A stretch of DNA of 64,000 nucleotides from Roseiarcus sp963813555 (GTDB taxonomy: Bacteria; Pseudomonadota; Alphaproteobacteria; Rhizobiales; Beijerinckiaceae), in assembly GCA_963813555.1 (NCBI GenBank), contig CAWEZX010000018.1:124001-188000 (forward strand), read 5' to 3'. Positions 1 through 9,474 of the stretch are shown one piece after another. Under the pieces are notes generated by a model. That model made no database searches, was not told the DNA's origin, and saw only the letters and a list, made by a program, of their open reading frames with translations. The stretch's first letter is position 1; every line of letters starts with the position of its first letter. Both the position numbers and the translations under genes were made by a program.

Positions 1-89
1 GTGTCGGGAATGATGATGCCGCCCTTCGTCTTATCCTCGCCTTCGATGCGGCGGATGACAACGCGGTCGTGTAACGGTCGAAATTTCAT
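1..89 (-). CDS. groES: GroES co-chaperonin, 5' end only (truncated by window edge)
   Basis: The minus strand from 89 reads MKFRPLHDRVVIRRIEGEDK and continues to GGIIIPDT before it runs off the window. This is the canonical N-terminus of the 10-kDa chaperonin, including the start of the mobile-loop region. GroES caps the GroEL folding chamber in the cytoplasm; groEL would be expected just outside the window. The start is the only ATG in this frame, and a CIRCE heat-shock operator lies about 95 bases upstream, which is the expected arrangement for groESL. Only about 29 codons are visible. Confidence 0.93.
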   Translation of the reverse strand, partial: MKFRPLHDRVVIRRIEGEDKTKGGIIIPD

Positions 90-182
90 AGAGGCTCATT
101 TCCGGTGAGCCGCTGCCGGTTTGGAGGCGAGCGCCTCCTGTCTCCGACGTTTCGCTCCACCTAGCCCCCCATATGGCAGTTG

Positions 183-209
183 CTAGCACTCATTGCAAGA
201 GAGTGCTAA
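183..209. promoter_or_regulatory. CIRCE element (HrcA operator) upstream of groES
   Basis: The arms CTAGCACTC (183-191) and GAGTGCTAA (201-209) are separated by exactly 9 bases. This matches the CIRCE consensus TTAGCACTC-N9-GAGTGCTAA with one mismatch at the outermost base. HrcA binds this element to repress groESL. It lies about 95 bases upstream of the groES start on the minus strand. Confidence 0.95.
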
Positions 210-561
210 AATTTCCGCCCGTCGAATGCAGCGAAAAGGCATTCGCGGAGCGCCGGGGCCAGTCGGCTCATCTGAGAGCTGCCTCCCGACACCCGAGCGC
301 GCCGCGACGCGGACGGTCGGCGCGCGGACGCCCAGCGCCTTGAGACGCTTGCGCCGCCTTCATAAGCCACGCCCAGTTGCTCATGCGGCAGTCCGGGGAC
401 GCCCCGCGCCTTGATGAGTCAGGCGCGAGGTTTTTATTTTCGCCGGTTCGTAACTATGCGACTTTCGCCCCGATAAAGCACGAATCCCCGGAGATACGGT
501 TATCCCTCGCAAGCCGAAAAAACGACTGGCAAGGCCGGCGACCCGCGTCCAATACGGCGCG

Positions 562-981
562 TTGCCGTATCGGTTCACGCCAATGGCCGCGCTTGAGATC
601 CTCGTCGTCACGACGCGACAGTCGAGGCGCTGGATTGTGCCCAAGGGCTGGCCGATCAAGAGGCTGACGCCTTCGAAGTCGGCGGCGCGCGAGGCGTTCG
701 AGGAAGCGGGCGTCAGGGGGAAGATCGGCGCAAGGCCGATCGGCAATTTCAGATACAAAAAGGCGGCGGGTAAGACCGACGCCGACGCAGACTGCGAGGT
801 CAAGCTCTTCGCGCTGCTGGTCAGAAGGCAAAGCGCGACCTGGCCCGAATCCGGACAACGCGTGGTTCAGTGGGTCGATCCGGAGAAGGCGATCTCCCTC
901 ATCCGGGAACCGGAGCTGAAGTCGATCGTGGCAAAATTTGCGAAACGCGCGGCCGCCGCGGCGAGCAGACTCATCTACTAA
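562..981 (+). CDS. Nudix hydrolase family protein
   Basis: The 139-residue protein carries a Nudix signature: G29 followed by REAFEEAGV at residues 43-51, with the two metal-binding glutamates present. The glutamate expected six residues after G29 is a leucine, so the box is slightly degenerate. The flanking RRWIVPKGWP stretch is typical of the alphaproteobacterial subgroup related to diphosphoinositol-polyphosphate hydrolases; the substrate cannot be read from sequence. The start is uncertain. The frame is open from the stop at 451, but the only usual start codon before ATG 583 is TTG 562, and no good ribosome-binding site is visible. Homology-like sequence (ARPATRVQYGALPYRF) extends upstream of 562, so an initiation codon may be lost or non-canonical. 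Confidence 0.85.
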   Translation: MPYRFTPMAALEILVVTTRQSRRWIVPKGWPIKRLTPSKSAAREAFEEAGVRGKIGARPIGNFRYKKAAGKTDADADCEVKLFALLVRRQSATWPESGQRVVQWVDPEKAISLIREPELKSIVAKFAKRAAAAASRLIY

Positions 982-1137
982 CTCCGGCCCCGGACGCGCT
1001 CAATCGGACAAGAAGTTGCCGTCGCCGGTGATGGCCAAAATCGAAGCCGCCTCGACGCAAAGCGGACAATTTTAACACTGCCGACAGGAGGCGAAGCCAA
1101 CCCGCCCGGAAGGCTTGCGCAGTCCAGTTGCTGGCGG
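982..1137. other. intergenic, nothing recognised
   Basis: Between the Nudix gene and the relic of the cyclase C-terminus I see no gene-like reading frame, RNA or convincing terminator. Confidence 0.5.
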
Positions 1138-1293
1138 TCAGGGCGCCAGATCTTCCAGCAGCGCCTTGGCCTCTTTCAGGTCGAGCGTGTCGAAACCTTC
1201 GGTGAACCAGCCATAGACCGGCGCGAGGAGGTCATGGGCCTGGGTGTGAGGGCCGCGGGAGTAGTCAACGGCGTCAGCAGCGAGGATTGCCGG
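1138..1293 (-). pseudogene. relic of the C-terminus of the adjacent cyclase/ATPase gene
   Basis: Directly after the TGA that ends the cyclase/ATPase gene, the same frame stays open for about 51 codons to a second TGA at 1138-1140. It encodes AHDLLAPVYGWFTEGFDT followed by LDLKEAKALL. From memory of the family, this is the usual extreme C-terminus of adenylate-cyclase/ATPase/TPR proteins (DLLAPVYGWFTEGFDTxDLKEAK). The stretch just after the stop (PAILAADAVDY) is unlike the family. The real C-terminus therefore seems to have been cut off by a stop plus local scrambling. This is an inference from remembered family sequence. Confidence 0.55.
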
Positions 1294-4200
1294 TCACGTC
1301 AACTGCAACAGGGACGCTTCGGCTCGGCGGGCGAGGATGAGCGCGCCTTGCCGATTGGCTATGTCGCGCGCCAGTGCGAAAGCTTGCCGCGCCTCCTCCT
1401 TGTTTTTGCGGTCGATCGCCAGAAGACATTCGCCACGCACCCGATAGATTTCCGACAGGTAGAAACCCACGCCTGGCTCCTCGGCTGCTGTAAGGACGCG
1501 ATCGAGAAGCGCGATACCGTCACTGGGACGATTGGCGGCGAGCAGAACCTCTGCGGCCAATGCCAGATTATAGATTACCGCCGCACTCGCTGACGTCATC
1601 TGTTCCATCTCGGCGTCGATCAGCCGTCCCGCGTCGGCGGCGGCCCCGCCCATTGCAGTCGCCCACGCCACCAGGACCAAGCTGCCCACGCGCCAAGGCG
1701 CCAGCCCGAATTTTTCTGAAATCGTCACTGACCGGCGGGCGAACGCGAGCGTGGCGTCACGGTCGCCGACAAGCTGACGGGACATGCCGCTTCCATAGAG
1801 CGCAAAGGCCTGGTTGTTAGGTTGATCAAGTGCCTCGCCGAGCTCAAGCGCCCTCGCCATGTATTCCTCGGCTACTTTTGGCTCTCCATTCGCCTGATAC
1901 GCCAACCCGCACATAGAGTGCGCACAAACGCCCGGATCGTGGCCAGCAAAGGCGTGGCCGAGATGGCGGTGGCGACTGAAATCGTAGGTCTCGACGCCAA
2001 TGAGGCTATTCTCGATAGTTTCTGTGATGTCGCCCCTCAAAAAAGCGGTAGACCAGCGGCAGTGATAGGCCTCAAGCAGCAGATCACCGTCACCGGACCG
2101 GTGCGCCAACGCCACCAACTCGTGCGCTCGTTGCTGCGCAGCAGACTTGAGTCCGACATTTGCAATCAGCCACAGGCCCCACTTGGCCTGGAACGTCGTC
2201 GGGTCATTGCCGGCGGCAGCGCTCATCTCTGCAGCCTTCCGAAAAGCGTTCTCGGCTTCGACGCTTCCCAAGCCACGCGTGACCATCAAAGCCGGACCAA
2301 GCTTCAGCAGAAAAGCGAGTTGGCGGCGCATTCGCTCGGCGGCTTCCGGCAGTTTTTCCGTCTCTCTCAGACCGATGGAGAAATGCGCGACCGCCTCGGT
2401 GTAGGCGGCGCGGCTGATGGCCCGTTCGCCGCCGCGCATGCGATAATCACAGGCCGGGCCGGCCAATCCAGCCTCGCCGAAATGATGGGCGAGCAATTCA
2501 GGCTCGTTCGCCGCCAACTCGGCGAAGCGCTCTTCGAGCGCGCGAGCGCAGCGTTCGTGCCATTCCCGCCGGCGGCTCAAAAGCAAACTGTGATAAGCGG
2601 CCTCGCGCACCAGTGCATGCTTGAAGCTAAAGTCTCGTTCGAGGCCGCCTTGCTCGGGGAAAACAATGCCGGCATTCACCAGCTTTTCGAGTGCGGCTTC
2701 GATTTCAAGGTCGCTTTTTGCAGTGATCGCAGCAAGCAGCGAGAAGGCGAATTGCCGGCCAATGACCGCTGCTATCTGGGCCGCTTCGCGTGCATCGCCG
2801 AGCCGGTCGAGGCGGGCCGTCAGCGAGGCATGGAGGCTTGCAGGAACCGCCCGAGTGGACGACGGAACCGAAGCGACGGCGCGCACTACTGCGCCCTCGC
2901 CCGCAGCCTCCAGCACCGCCTTCGTCATTTCCTCGACGAACAACGGAACGCCGTCGGCGCGCTCGACAATGTTCTGCCGAATATTGGTCGCAAGTGGTTT
3001 GTCCCCGGCGACGCGGTCGATCAGGGCCATCACTTCGCGGGGGGTAAGCCGATTGATGGTTAATGCGGCCACGTGCGGACGCCCGATCCAGGGCGCCGCA
3101 AACTCCGGCCGGAAGGTCACCAACAGAAGAACCCCCAAGCCCGCGATCCTTTCGACGAGCCGGCCGAACACCTCCAGGCTCGAAGGATCGGCCCAGTGGG
3201 CGTCCTCGAAGATCATTAGCACTGGCGTCTGGCCCGAGATCGCTTCGATTTGGCCGATCAGCGCCTGCAATGTCTTCTGCCGGCGCTGCTGTGGAGACAA
3301 TTCCGGTGCGGGATAACGGCCGTCGTTCGACAAGGACAGCATCTCGGCCAGAAGCGCAGAATCCTCGCGTGAGGTCGCGGACCTTGTAAGCAGCGCGTCG
3401 AGCTTGTCGAGCCTCATCTTTGCGTCGTCGTCGCGCGCGAGCCCGGCTGCACGGGCCATGTGACCGATGATCGGATAGAGCGCGCTATCGGTATGCTGCG
3501 GCGAGCAGAAATAGCGCATGCGCACGTGGGGCTCTCCAATGAGCCGCTCTAGCATTGCCGCCGTCAGCCTTGACTTGCCAATACCCGCCTCACCAGAGAG
3601 CAGCACGACCTGGCCCTCGCCCGCCTTCGCCTTCGCCCAGCGCCGGAGCAACAGTTCGCTTTCTTCCTCGCGCCCGACGAGGGCGGTCAGTCCGGCCGCG
3701 TGCAGCGCCTCGAACCGGCTTTCCTGCGAACTTTCTCTGAGCGCCCCATAGGCGCGCGTCGGCCCGGTGACGCCCTTGAGCTCTTGCGCGCCGAGGTCGC
3801 GGAACTCGAACAGGTCGCCAAGCAGCGCGCGCGTGCTCTCGGCGATGACGACCGCACCCGGCTCCGCAATCGCTTGCAGCCGCGCGGCGAGGTTCGGCGT
3901 GTCGCCGACCACGCCCCGTTCCTGCGACTCCCCGGAACCCAGAAGATCGCCGACCACCACGATCCCGGTCGCGATCCCTACCCGGACGTGCAGTGGCGCG
4001 CCGACGGCGGTCACTAACTTCGGCGCGGCCTCGACGATCGCAAGCCCGGCCCTCACCGCGCGTTCCGGGTCGTGTTCGTGCGCATGGGGATAGCCGAAAT
4101 AAGCCAGCACGCCGTCGCCCATGTATTTGGCGACGAAGCCGCCGTTACCCGAGATCAGCGTTGCACAGCATTTGTGATAGGCCGCGATGATTCCACGCAT

Positions 4201-4521
4201 GTCCTCGGGGTCGAGCCGCGCGGCGAGCGCCGTCGAACCAACGAGATCGCAGAACATGACGGTGAGCTGTCGGCGCTCGGCTGCGTCGTGAGGGTTCGGC
4301 TCGATCTTGGCGACTGGCTGACCCGGGGCGCGCTCCCAATCGGCGCCGCTCAGACCTGCGACCGCCTTGAGCAGCCGTTTTCTGTGGCCCATCGGCACGC
4401 CGAGCTTTTCGAGATCAGCGTCCGTGAGGTCAGGCAGGACTTCAACGTCGATTTCGTTTTCGCGGAACGCGGCTTCGTACTGGCCGAGACCGAGGTTCCG
4501 CAGCCAAGCCCCGACGTCCAC
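1294..4521 (-). CDS. SAM domain - class III adenylate cyclase - AAA ATPase - TPR signalling protein
   Basis: I chose the GTG at 4521 (VDVGAWLRNLGLGQYEAAF) because GGAGG sits six bases upstream and the family starts here; this gives 1075 residues. Domains in order: a SAM domain (about 1-60); a class III nucleotidyl cyclase domain beginning RRQLTVMFCDLVGST with the metal-binding D, followed by AKYMGDGVLAYFGYP; then LVGREEE and a P-loop GEAGIGKSR of a predicted AAA/STAND ATPase; then a long alpha-helical C-terminal half with TPR-like repeats. This architecture is common in rhizobia and is thought to link a cyclase to an ATPase switch, but its signal is unknown. The gene seems to stop early: a recognisable C-terminal fragment lies downstream in the same frame. 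It stands alone, minus strand. Confidence 0.88.
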   Translation of the reverse strand: MDVGAWLRNLGLGQYEAAFRENEIDVEVLPDLTDADLEKLGVPMGHRKRLLKAVAGLSGADWERAPGQPVAKIEPNPHDAAERRQLTVMFCDLVGSTALAARLDPEDMRGIIAAYHKCCATLISGNGGFVAKYMGDGVLAYFGYPHAHEHDPERAVRAGLAIVEAAPKLVTAVGAPLHVRVGIATGIVVVGDLLGSGESQERGVVGDTPNLAARLQAIAEPGAVVIAESTRALLGDLFEFRDLGAQELKGVTGPTRAYGALRESSQESRFEALHAAGLTALVGREEESELLLRRWAKAKAGEGQVVLLSGEAGIGKSRLTAAMLERLIGEPHVRMRYFCSPQHTDSALYPIIGHMARAAGLARDDDAKMRLDKLDALLTRSATSREDSALLAEMLSLSNDGRYPAPELSPQQRRQKTLQALIGQIEAISGQTPVLMIFEDAHWADPSSLEVFGRLVERIAGLGVLLLVTFRPEFAAPWIGRPHVAALTINRLTPREVMALIDRVAGDKPLATNIRQNIVERADGVPLFVEEMTKAVLEAAGEGAVVRAVASVPSSTRAVPASLHASLTARLDRLGDAREAAQIAAVIGRQFAFSLLAAITAKSDLEIEAALEKLVNAGIVFPEQGGLERDFSFKHALVREAAYHSLLLSRRREWHERCARALEERFAELAANEPELLAHHFGEAGLAGPACDYRMRGGERAISRAAYTEAVAHFSIGLRETEKLPEAAERMRRQLAFLLKLGPALMVTRGLGSVEAENAFRKAAEMSAAAGNDPTTFQAKWGLWLIANVGLKSAAQQRAHELVALAHRSGDGDLLLEAYHCRWSTAFLRGDITETIENSLIGVETYDFSRHRHLGHAFAGHDPGVCAHSMCGLAYQANGEPKVAEEYMARALELGEALDQPNNQAFALYGSGMSRQLVGDRDATLAFARRSVTISEKFGLAPWRVGSLVLVAWATAMGGAAADAGRLIDAEMEQMTSASAAVIYNLALAAEVLLAANRPSDGIALLDRVLTAAEEPGVGFYLSEIYRVRGECLLAIDRKNKEEARQAFALARDIANRQGALILARRAEASLLQLT

Positions 4522-4692
4522 GGGTCGCCTCCGTTCAGCGCAAGCGGATAGTCGGCCGCTCGCGACGTGTTGTAAAGCGAGGAGCGCTCGTCGGGAGCGA
4601 CGGTCCTGCCGCTTTGAGCGCTTTCGTTCGCCTCGGCTATTCGCCACATGGCCGCCATAGAGCCGGCTCTGCAACACGCGGCGCGCGGCGCC

Positions 4693-5707
4693 TCAGTGCT
4701 CGCCGGCGCCGATCCGCGTCTCAAGCGCGTCGTAGAGCGCGTTGCGGGCGGCGAAGGTCTGTTCAAGCGCCGCGACGCTGACCCGCTCGGCGCCTTTCGT
4801 CAGCAGCCAACCGGCGAGTTCCGCCACCTTGTCGCGGGCGCAATGCAGCGCGATGAACCCGTGCGGATCGGCGTCCTCGCCGGTCGCCGAAACCGCGCCG
4901 AAGCGCTCAAGGGCAGTCTCGACGACGATATGCGCCGGGCTCGGCAGCCGCGCCCGGACTTCGCGCGATTTCAGCGCTTCCTCGCTTGCCGCGATGCGAG
5001 CAAGGATGTCGCGCGCGGCTTGCCTCGCGTTCGCCCCCCAAGGCGCGGTGAGTGAGGCGATCAGCGTCGCCTGCGAGCGCAGGATGGTTCCGTCGTCGAG
5101 GGTTTTGAGTGCATTGGCTTCGAGCGTCGCGCCGGTGGTGGTGATGTCGACGATCATCTCGGCCGCGCCCGAAGCCGGCGCCCCTTCGGTCGCGCCGAGA
5201 CTTCTCGACGATGCGGTAATCGGCGATCCCATGCTCGGCGAAGAAGCGGCGGGTCAGATTGACGTATTTGGTCGCCACCCGCATCCGATCGCCGCGCTTG
5301 GCGCGATAGGCCGAGGCGACATCGTCGAGATCGGCCATGGTGCGCACATCGATCCAGGCCTTGGGCGCGGCGACGACTACGTTGGCGTGGCCGAAGCCGA
5401 GCGGGCTCAAAAGCTCCAGCCGCGCCTCGACGTCCGGAACTTTCTCGCGCAGCAGATCCTCGCCGGCGACGCCGAAATGCGCGCTGCCGGCGGCAAGCTG
5501 GCTGACGATCTCGGCTGACGAGACATAGGCGACTTCGACGCCGGGCAGCCCCGTGATTGCGCCGCGATAGTCGCGCGCTCCCCGCCCCTGCGCGAGTTCG
5601 AGCCCCGCGCGGGCGAAGAACGCCGCGGCGGCTTCTTGCAGGCGTCCCTTGGAGGGGACCGCGAGCACGAACGGGCCCTCCGCGCCATTGCCGGGATGAG
5701 CGGCCAT
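4693..5707 (-). pseudogene. hisG: ATP phosphoribosyltransferase HisG, interrupted by one extra base
   Basis: HisG condenses ATP and PRPP in the first step of histidine synthesis. The first half (start ATG 5707) reads FVLAVPSKGRLQE, then GVAGEDLLRE and ATKYVNLTRRFF. The second half is in another frame from about 5203: SLGATEGAPASGAAEMIVDI followed by TTTGATLEANALK, which is the PRPP-binding region, and it ends at 4693. Removing one base in GACTTC at 5199-5204 joins HGIADYRIVE to SLGATEGAP without loss, giving 337 residues, the length of the longer alphaproteobacterial HisG. It overlaps hisZ by one base (TGATG), as expected for the HisZ-dependent short-type enzyme. I think it is intact in the organism, with a sequence error at a GANTC site. 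Confidence 0.88.
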
Positions 5708-6878
5708 CAGCGCTCTCCCCCATTCATAAGCCGATCGAGATTGATCGCCGCGCCGACGGCGGGAATGTCCTCAGCTGCTCCGAGGCGCCGGGCGAGCCCG
5801 TCATAACGGCCGCCGGCAAGCGCGGTCCTCGCGCCGGGAGAACGGGAATCGAGAGCCTCGAACACGAAGCCGGTGTAATAGTCAAAATCGCGCACGAAGG
5901 CGGCGCTGAATCGGGTCGCCTCGATCGCGACGCCGCGGGCGGCGATGAAGCCGTTGCGCCGCTCGAATGCGTCCAGCGCCGCGCCCACGTCGAGGCTGGC
6001 GGATCGGGCCAAGCGCCGAAGCTCGATCGCCGCCTGATCAGGATCGCCGGATATCGCCAAAAACGCGCCTAGCACGGTCCGCTTCTCGGCCTCGATCGGC
6101 GGCCCCGACCTCAACGAGGCCTGTTCGAGAAAGCGGTCGGCGATTTCGCCGGCGCTGCGGCCGCCGACCGCATCGATGCCGGCGATCGCCAGCAGGTCCT
6201 CGACCAGCGCTTTGGCGCCCGCGTGATCGGCGCTCTCGAGCGCCGCCAGCACGCCAGGTTGGGCGAGCGCGCTCTGACTCGGGCGCATGAAAATCGCATC
6301 GAGGCTCAAGCCCCGGGCCACGCCGCGGCGCAGGCGCCTTCGCCACGGCTCCAGAATTTTCAGCGAGTTCCAGCACGGCGTCGAACAGGCTGGCGTCGCC
6401 GAGCCGCGCGGTGAGACCGCCGCCCCCCGCCGCGGTCGCCGCCTCCATGGCGAGCGAGAACACCTCCGCGTCGGCGGCCTCCGCGTCGCGGCGACCGAAG
6501 CTCTCGAGCCCGCTCTGCGTGTGTTCGCCGCCGACGCCCCTTCGGGCCCGGAAAACCGGGCCAAGGTAGCAATACTCGGCGACTTTGCCGGCCTTGTCTG
6601 AGGCAAGATAGGCTCGACAAACGGGGATCGTATATTCGGGACGCAGACAGAGTTCCTCGCCCGCGCCGTCCGCAGTGAGGAACAGGCGGCGCCGGACTTC
6701 CTCGCCCGACATGTCGAGAAAGATCGCCGCGGGATGCAGAATTCGGCGGCTCGGTGCGCACGAAACCGGCGGCAAGCAGACAATCGAGCGCGCGTTCGCC
6801 AGCCGTGCGCGGCGCTTGACTGACGGCGTCGCTTTGCGCGCCTTGGCTTGCGAAATCGGCCAGAATCGTTTGGGTCAC
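5707..6878 (-). pseudogene. hisZ: HisZ, ATP phosphoribosyltransferase regulatory subunit, interrupted by two extra bases
   Basis: HisZ is a catalytically dead HisRS paralogue that forms the active, feedback-sensitive complex with HisG. Three frame segments join into one protein: VTQTILADFASQG to GFVRTEPP; then ILHPAAIFLDMSGEEVRRRL, LRPEYTIPVCR and CYLGPVFRARRG (HisRS motif 2 region); then EPWRRRLRRG up to VRDFDYYTGFVFEA, GGRYDGLARRLG and INLDRLM. The joins need one base removed in GAATTC (6739-6744) and one in GAATTTTC (6354-6361). The result is 389 residues, the normal length. The GTG start at 6878 has AGAGGG upstream. The reading frame is otherwise clean. No hisS is seen upstream. Confidence 0.85.
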
Positions 6879-7101
6879 CAGATGGCCCTCTTGGATCTTT
6901 GCCCCCTTTAACAAAGCCGCGTCGGGAGCGCAGCCCCTAACCGCAAGCCAAGGTGAACGTTCTCTCGGCGCCACAAATCCACAGCGGCCGTGTGACTTTG
7001 AGCCCGAAGCGGCCTTGACGCCCGGTTGCCGCCGCAGCGCGGCCATGGTCGGATGACAAAGGGAGCGCCGCCGAATCATGCCTGGGGCCATCTAGCCTGC
7101 A

Positions 7102-9465
7102 ATGAAGTCTGCATCCGCATTTCGCCTGTTGCGCTCGGCTGTTCTCGCCTTCGTCCTCATGGGCCTTGGGCGCGCTTGCGCGCAAGAAGCCCACCGACTC
7201 AATCTCGACCAGACGCGGGCGACGCTGACCGCCATTGAAACGTCGCTCAGGGACAAGAACCTCGATGACGCGGGTTTGCAAAGCCTGCGCGCCCAGAGCG
7301 ACGCGCTCTCTCTCGCGTTGCAGGGAGCGATCGCCGAGCTGACCCCTCGCCTCGCGGACTCGGTGAAGCGCCTCGCCGAGCTTACGCCCAAATCGGGCCA
7401 GCCCGCGCCGACGACCGACGTCGCCGCCAAGGACCTCGAGAAAGAGAAGACGAGGCACGACCGGCTCGACGCAAACTTACGCGCCGCGCGCGCCATGTTG
7501 CTGGAAGCCGACGACGTCAGCACGCACATCAGCGCGGCGCGGCGCCAATTGTTCGCGCGGCGAACTTTCGCCCGCTCTTCGAGCGTCCTCAATCCGCAGC
7601 TCTGGGCCGCCGTCGGGCGGGAAGTCCCGGCCGACGCCGAGGAGATGCGGGGCCTGCTCGGCAATTGGCTCGAGGCCATCGGCGAACGGCTGACGCTCCC
7701 TGACAAGATCGGCATGGCGGCGATCGTGATCGCGCTTGCGCTGGCCGCCGCGCCGCTCGGCTGGCTTGCCCGCCGCTTTGTGTACCGCGATCCAGCCGAG
7801 CGCGCGCCGAGCCGGCTGCGCCGCGCGCTCGCCGCCGCCTGGATCTTCGTGATCTTCGCGGCGCTGCCGCTCGCCGGCATCGGTGTGCTGGCGGGCGCGC
7901 TCGACTCCTTCAACCTCTCCGATCCAAGCATGCAGGGCGTCATCGACGCCGTGTTCGAGGCCGCGCGCGTGCTGATCGCCGTCAATGCGCTGGGCCGCGG
8001 CGTCCTCGCGCCCGGGCATGCGGCCTGGCGGCTCGTAGCGATCAGCGACCGCTCGGCGGCGATCATCTATCGCCTCGCGATGACGATCGCGGCGATCTGG
8101 GCCGTCGAGCGACTCATTGAGCCGGCGGCCGACGCCGTCGCGTCGTTCAACATCGCGGTCGCCGCGCGGGGATTGGGCGCGCTCCTCGCCGCTATTGCGA
8201 TCGCCTACGCGCTGCGCCAATTCCGGGCGCAAACGACCGGGGCCGCGGGATCGGCGCAAAATGACGCCTGGACGCCGCTAAGAACGCTCGGCTGGACGGC
8301 CGCCTTGACGATTCTTGTCGCCGCGGTGACCGGCTACATCGCCTTCGCCACTTTCCTCGTCAATCAGACGATTTACCTCAGCGTCCTCGGCAGCGCGCTC
8401 TACCTCGCCGATATCATCGCCCAGGACGGGACCGAAGCAATCTTAAGGCCGGATGCGCCGGTTGGCGCGCGGCTGGTGGCCATGGCGGGTCTGCGCCGCA
8501 ACGTGATGGCGCAGATCGTCGTCATCCTGCAAGGCGTCGCCCGTCTGGTGGTGCTCGTGGTCGCGGTCGCGTCGGTGCTCAAGCCGTGGGGCGTGCAGTC
8601 GCAGGACATGTTCGGCGCGCTGCGCTCCGCCTATTTCGGCTTCTCGATCGGCGGCGGCGTCACCCTGTCGCTGTCGTCGATGATCGGCGCGGCAATCGTA
8701 TTCGCGGTCGCGGTGTTTTTCACCCGGCTCATCCAGGATTGGCTGGGCTCCAGACTGTTGCCGCAGACCCGTCTCGACGCCGGGGTCAGAAACTCGGTCC
8801 GGACGATTTTCGGCTATATCGGCGTGATCGTCGCCGCGCTGCTGGCTGGGGCGCAAATCGGCCTCGATGTGCAGAAACTCGCCCTGGTCGCCGGCGGCCT
8901 GTCGGTCGGTATCGGCTTCGGCCTGCAAACAATCGCCAACAATTTCGTCTCCGGCCTCATCCTGTTGTGGGAGCGCACCATCCGCGTCGGCGATTGGGTG
9001 GTGGTGGGAACCGAGCAGGGGTTTGTTCGCGCGATCAACGCCCGCGCGACCGAGATTGAGACCTTCGATCGCGGCAGTTTGATCGTTCCCAACGCCAACC
9101 TGGTCAGCGGCGTCGTCAAGAACTGGGTCCACAACGATCGCGTCGGACGCATCATCGTCTCGGTCAACGTCACTTACGAAAGCGACCTCGATGAAATGCG
9201 TGACCTCATGATCGCCGCGGCCAAGGCGCAGGACCAGGTGCTCGCGATTCCCGCGCCCACGGTGCTGTTCGCCGAATTCGGCGATTGGTCGCTCAAGTTC
9301 AACCTCATCTGCTTCGTCGATGATATCGAGCTTGCCGAGCGGACCCGAAGCGACATCAACTTCGACATTCTGCGCCGAATGCGGGAGGCGGGCTTACGCA
9401 TTGCCTACCCGGCGCTCCCACCCGCGGATGCGGGGAAGCCGCCGGACTTGGCGGCGAAGAACTGA
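7102..9465 (+). CDS. MscS-family mechanosensitive ion channel with DUF3772-type N-terminal domain
   Basis: This 787-residue inner-membrane protein is predicted to release solutes on hypo-osmotic shock. It starts with a signal peptide ending near RACAQ (residues 1-28). A charged periplasmic helical region (about 30-200, DUF3772-like) follows, then several membrane segments. The MscS core begins around residue 540: VAGGLSVGIGFGLQTIANNF is the pore-lining TM3 with its glycine/alanine pattern, then LILLWERTIRVGDWVVVG and the beta domain with RATEIETFDRGSLIVPNANL. It belongs to the large multi-domain MscS class (such as MscK or Msc800) rather than the small MscS. It is divergent from hisZ and has its own upstream region. 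Confidence 0.93.
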   Translation: MKSASAFRLLRSAVLAFVLMGLGRACAQEAHRLNLDQTRATLTAIETSLRDKNLDDAGLQSLRAQSDALSLALQGAIAELTPRLADSVKRLAELTPKSGQPAPTTDVAAKDLEKEKTRHDRLDANLRAARAMLLEADDVSTHISAARRQLFARRTFARSSSVLNPQLWAAVGREVPADAEEMRGLLGNWLEAIGERLTLPDKIGMAAIVIALALAAAPLGWLARRFVYRDPAERAPSRLRRALAAAWIFVIFAALPLAGIGVLAGALDSFNLSDPSMQGVIDAVFEAARVLIAVNALGRGVLAPGHAAWRLVAISDRSAAIIYRLAMTIAAIWAVERLIEPAADAVASFNIAVAARGLGALLAAIAIAYALRQFRAQTTGAAGSAQNDAWTPLRTLGWTAALTILVAAVTGYIAFATFLVNQTIYLSVLGSALYLADIIAQDGTEAILRPDAPVGARLVAMAGLRRNVMAQIVVILQGVARLVVLVVAVASVLKPWGVQSQDMFGALRSAYFGFSIGGGVTLSLSSMIGAAIVFAVAVFFTRLIQDWLGSRLLPQTRLDAGVRNSVRTIFGYIGVIVAALLAGAQIGLDVQKLALVAGGLSVGIGFGLQTIANNFVSGLILLWERTIRVGDWVVVGTEQGFVRAINARATEIETFDRGSLIVPNANLVSGVVKNWVHNDRVGRIIVSVNVTYESDLDEMRDLMIAAAKAQDQVLAIPAPTVLFAEFGDWSLKFNLICFVDDIELAERTRSDINFDILRRMREAGLRIAYPALPPADAGKPPDLAAKN

Positions 9466-9474
9466 CCGAGACGG

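Noticed and set aside
4693..6878. Programmed frameshifting or true decay of hisG and hisZ
   Set aside because: There are no slippery heptamers or downstream structures at the breaks, the repaired proteins have normal length and clean motifs, and most breaks share the GANTC context, so sequence error is the better explanation.
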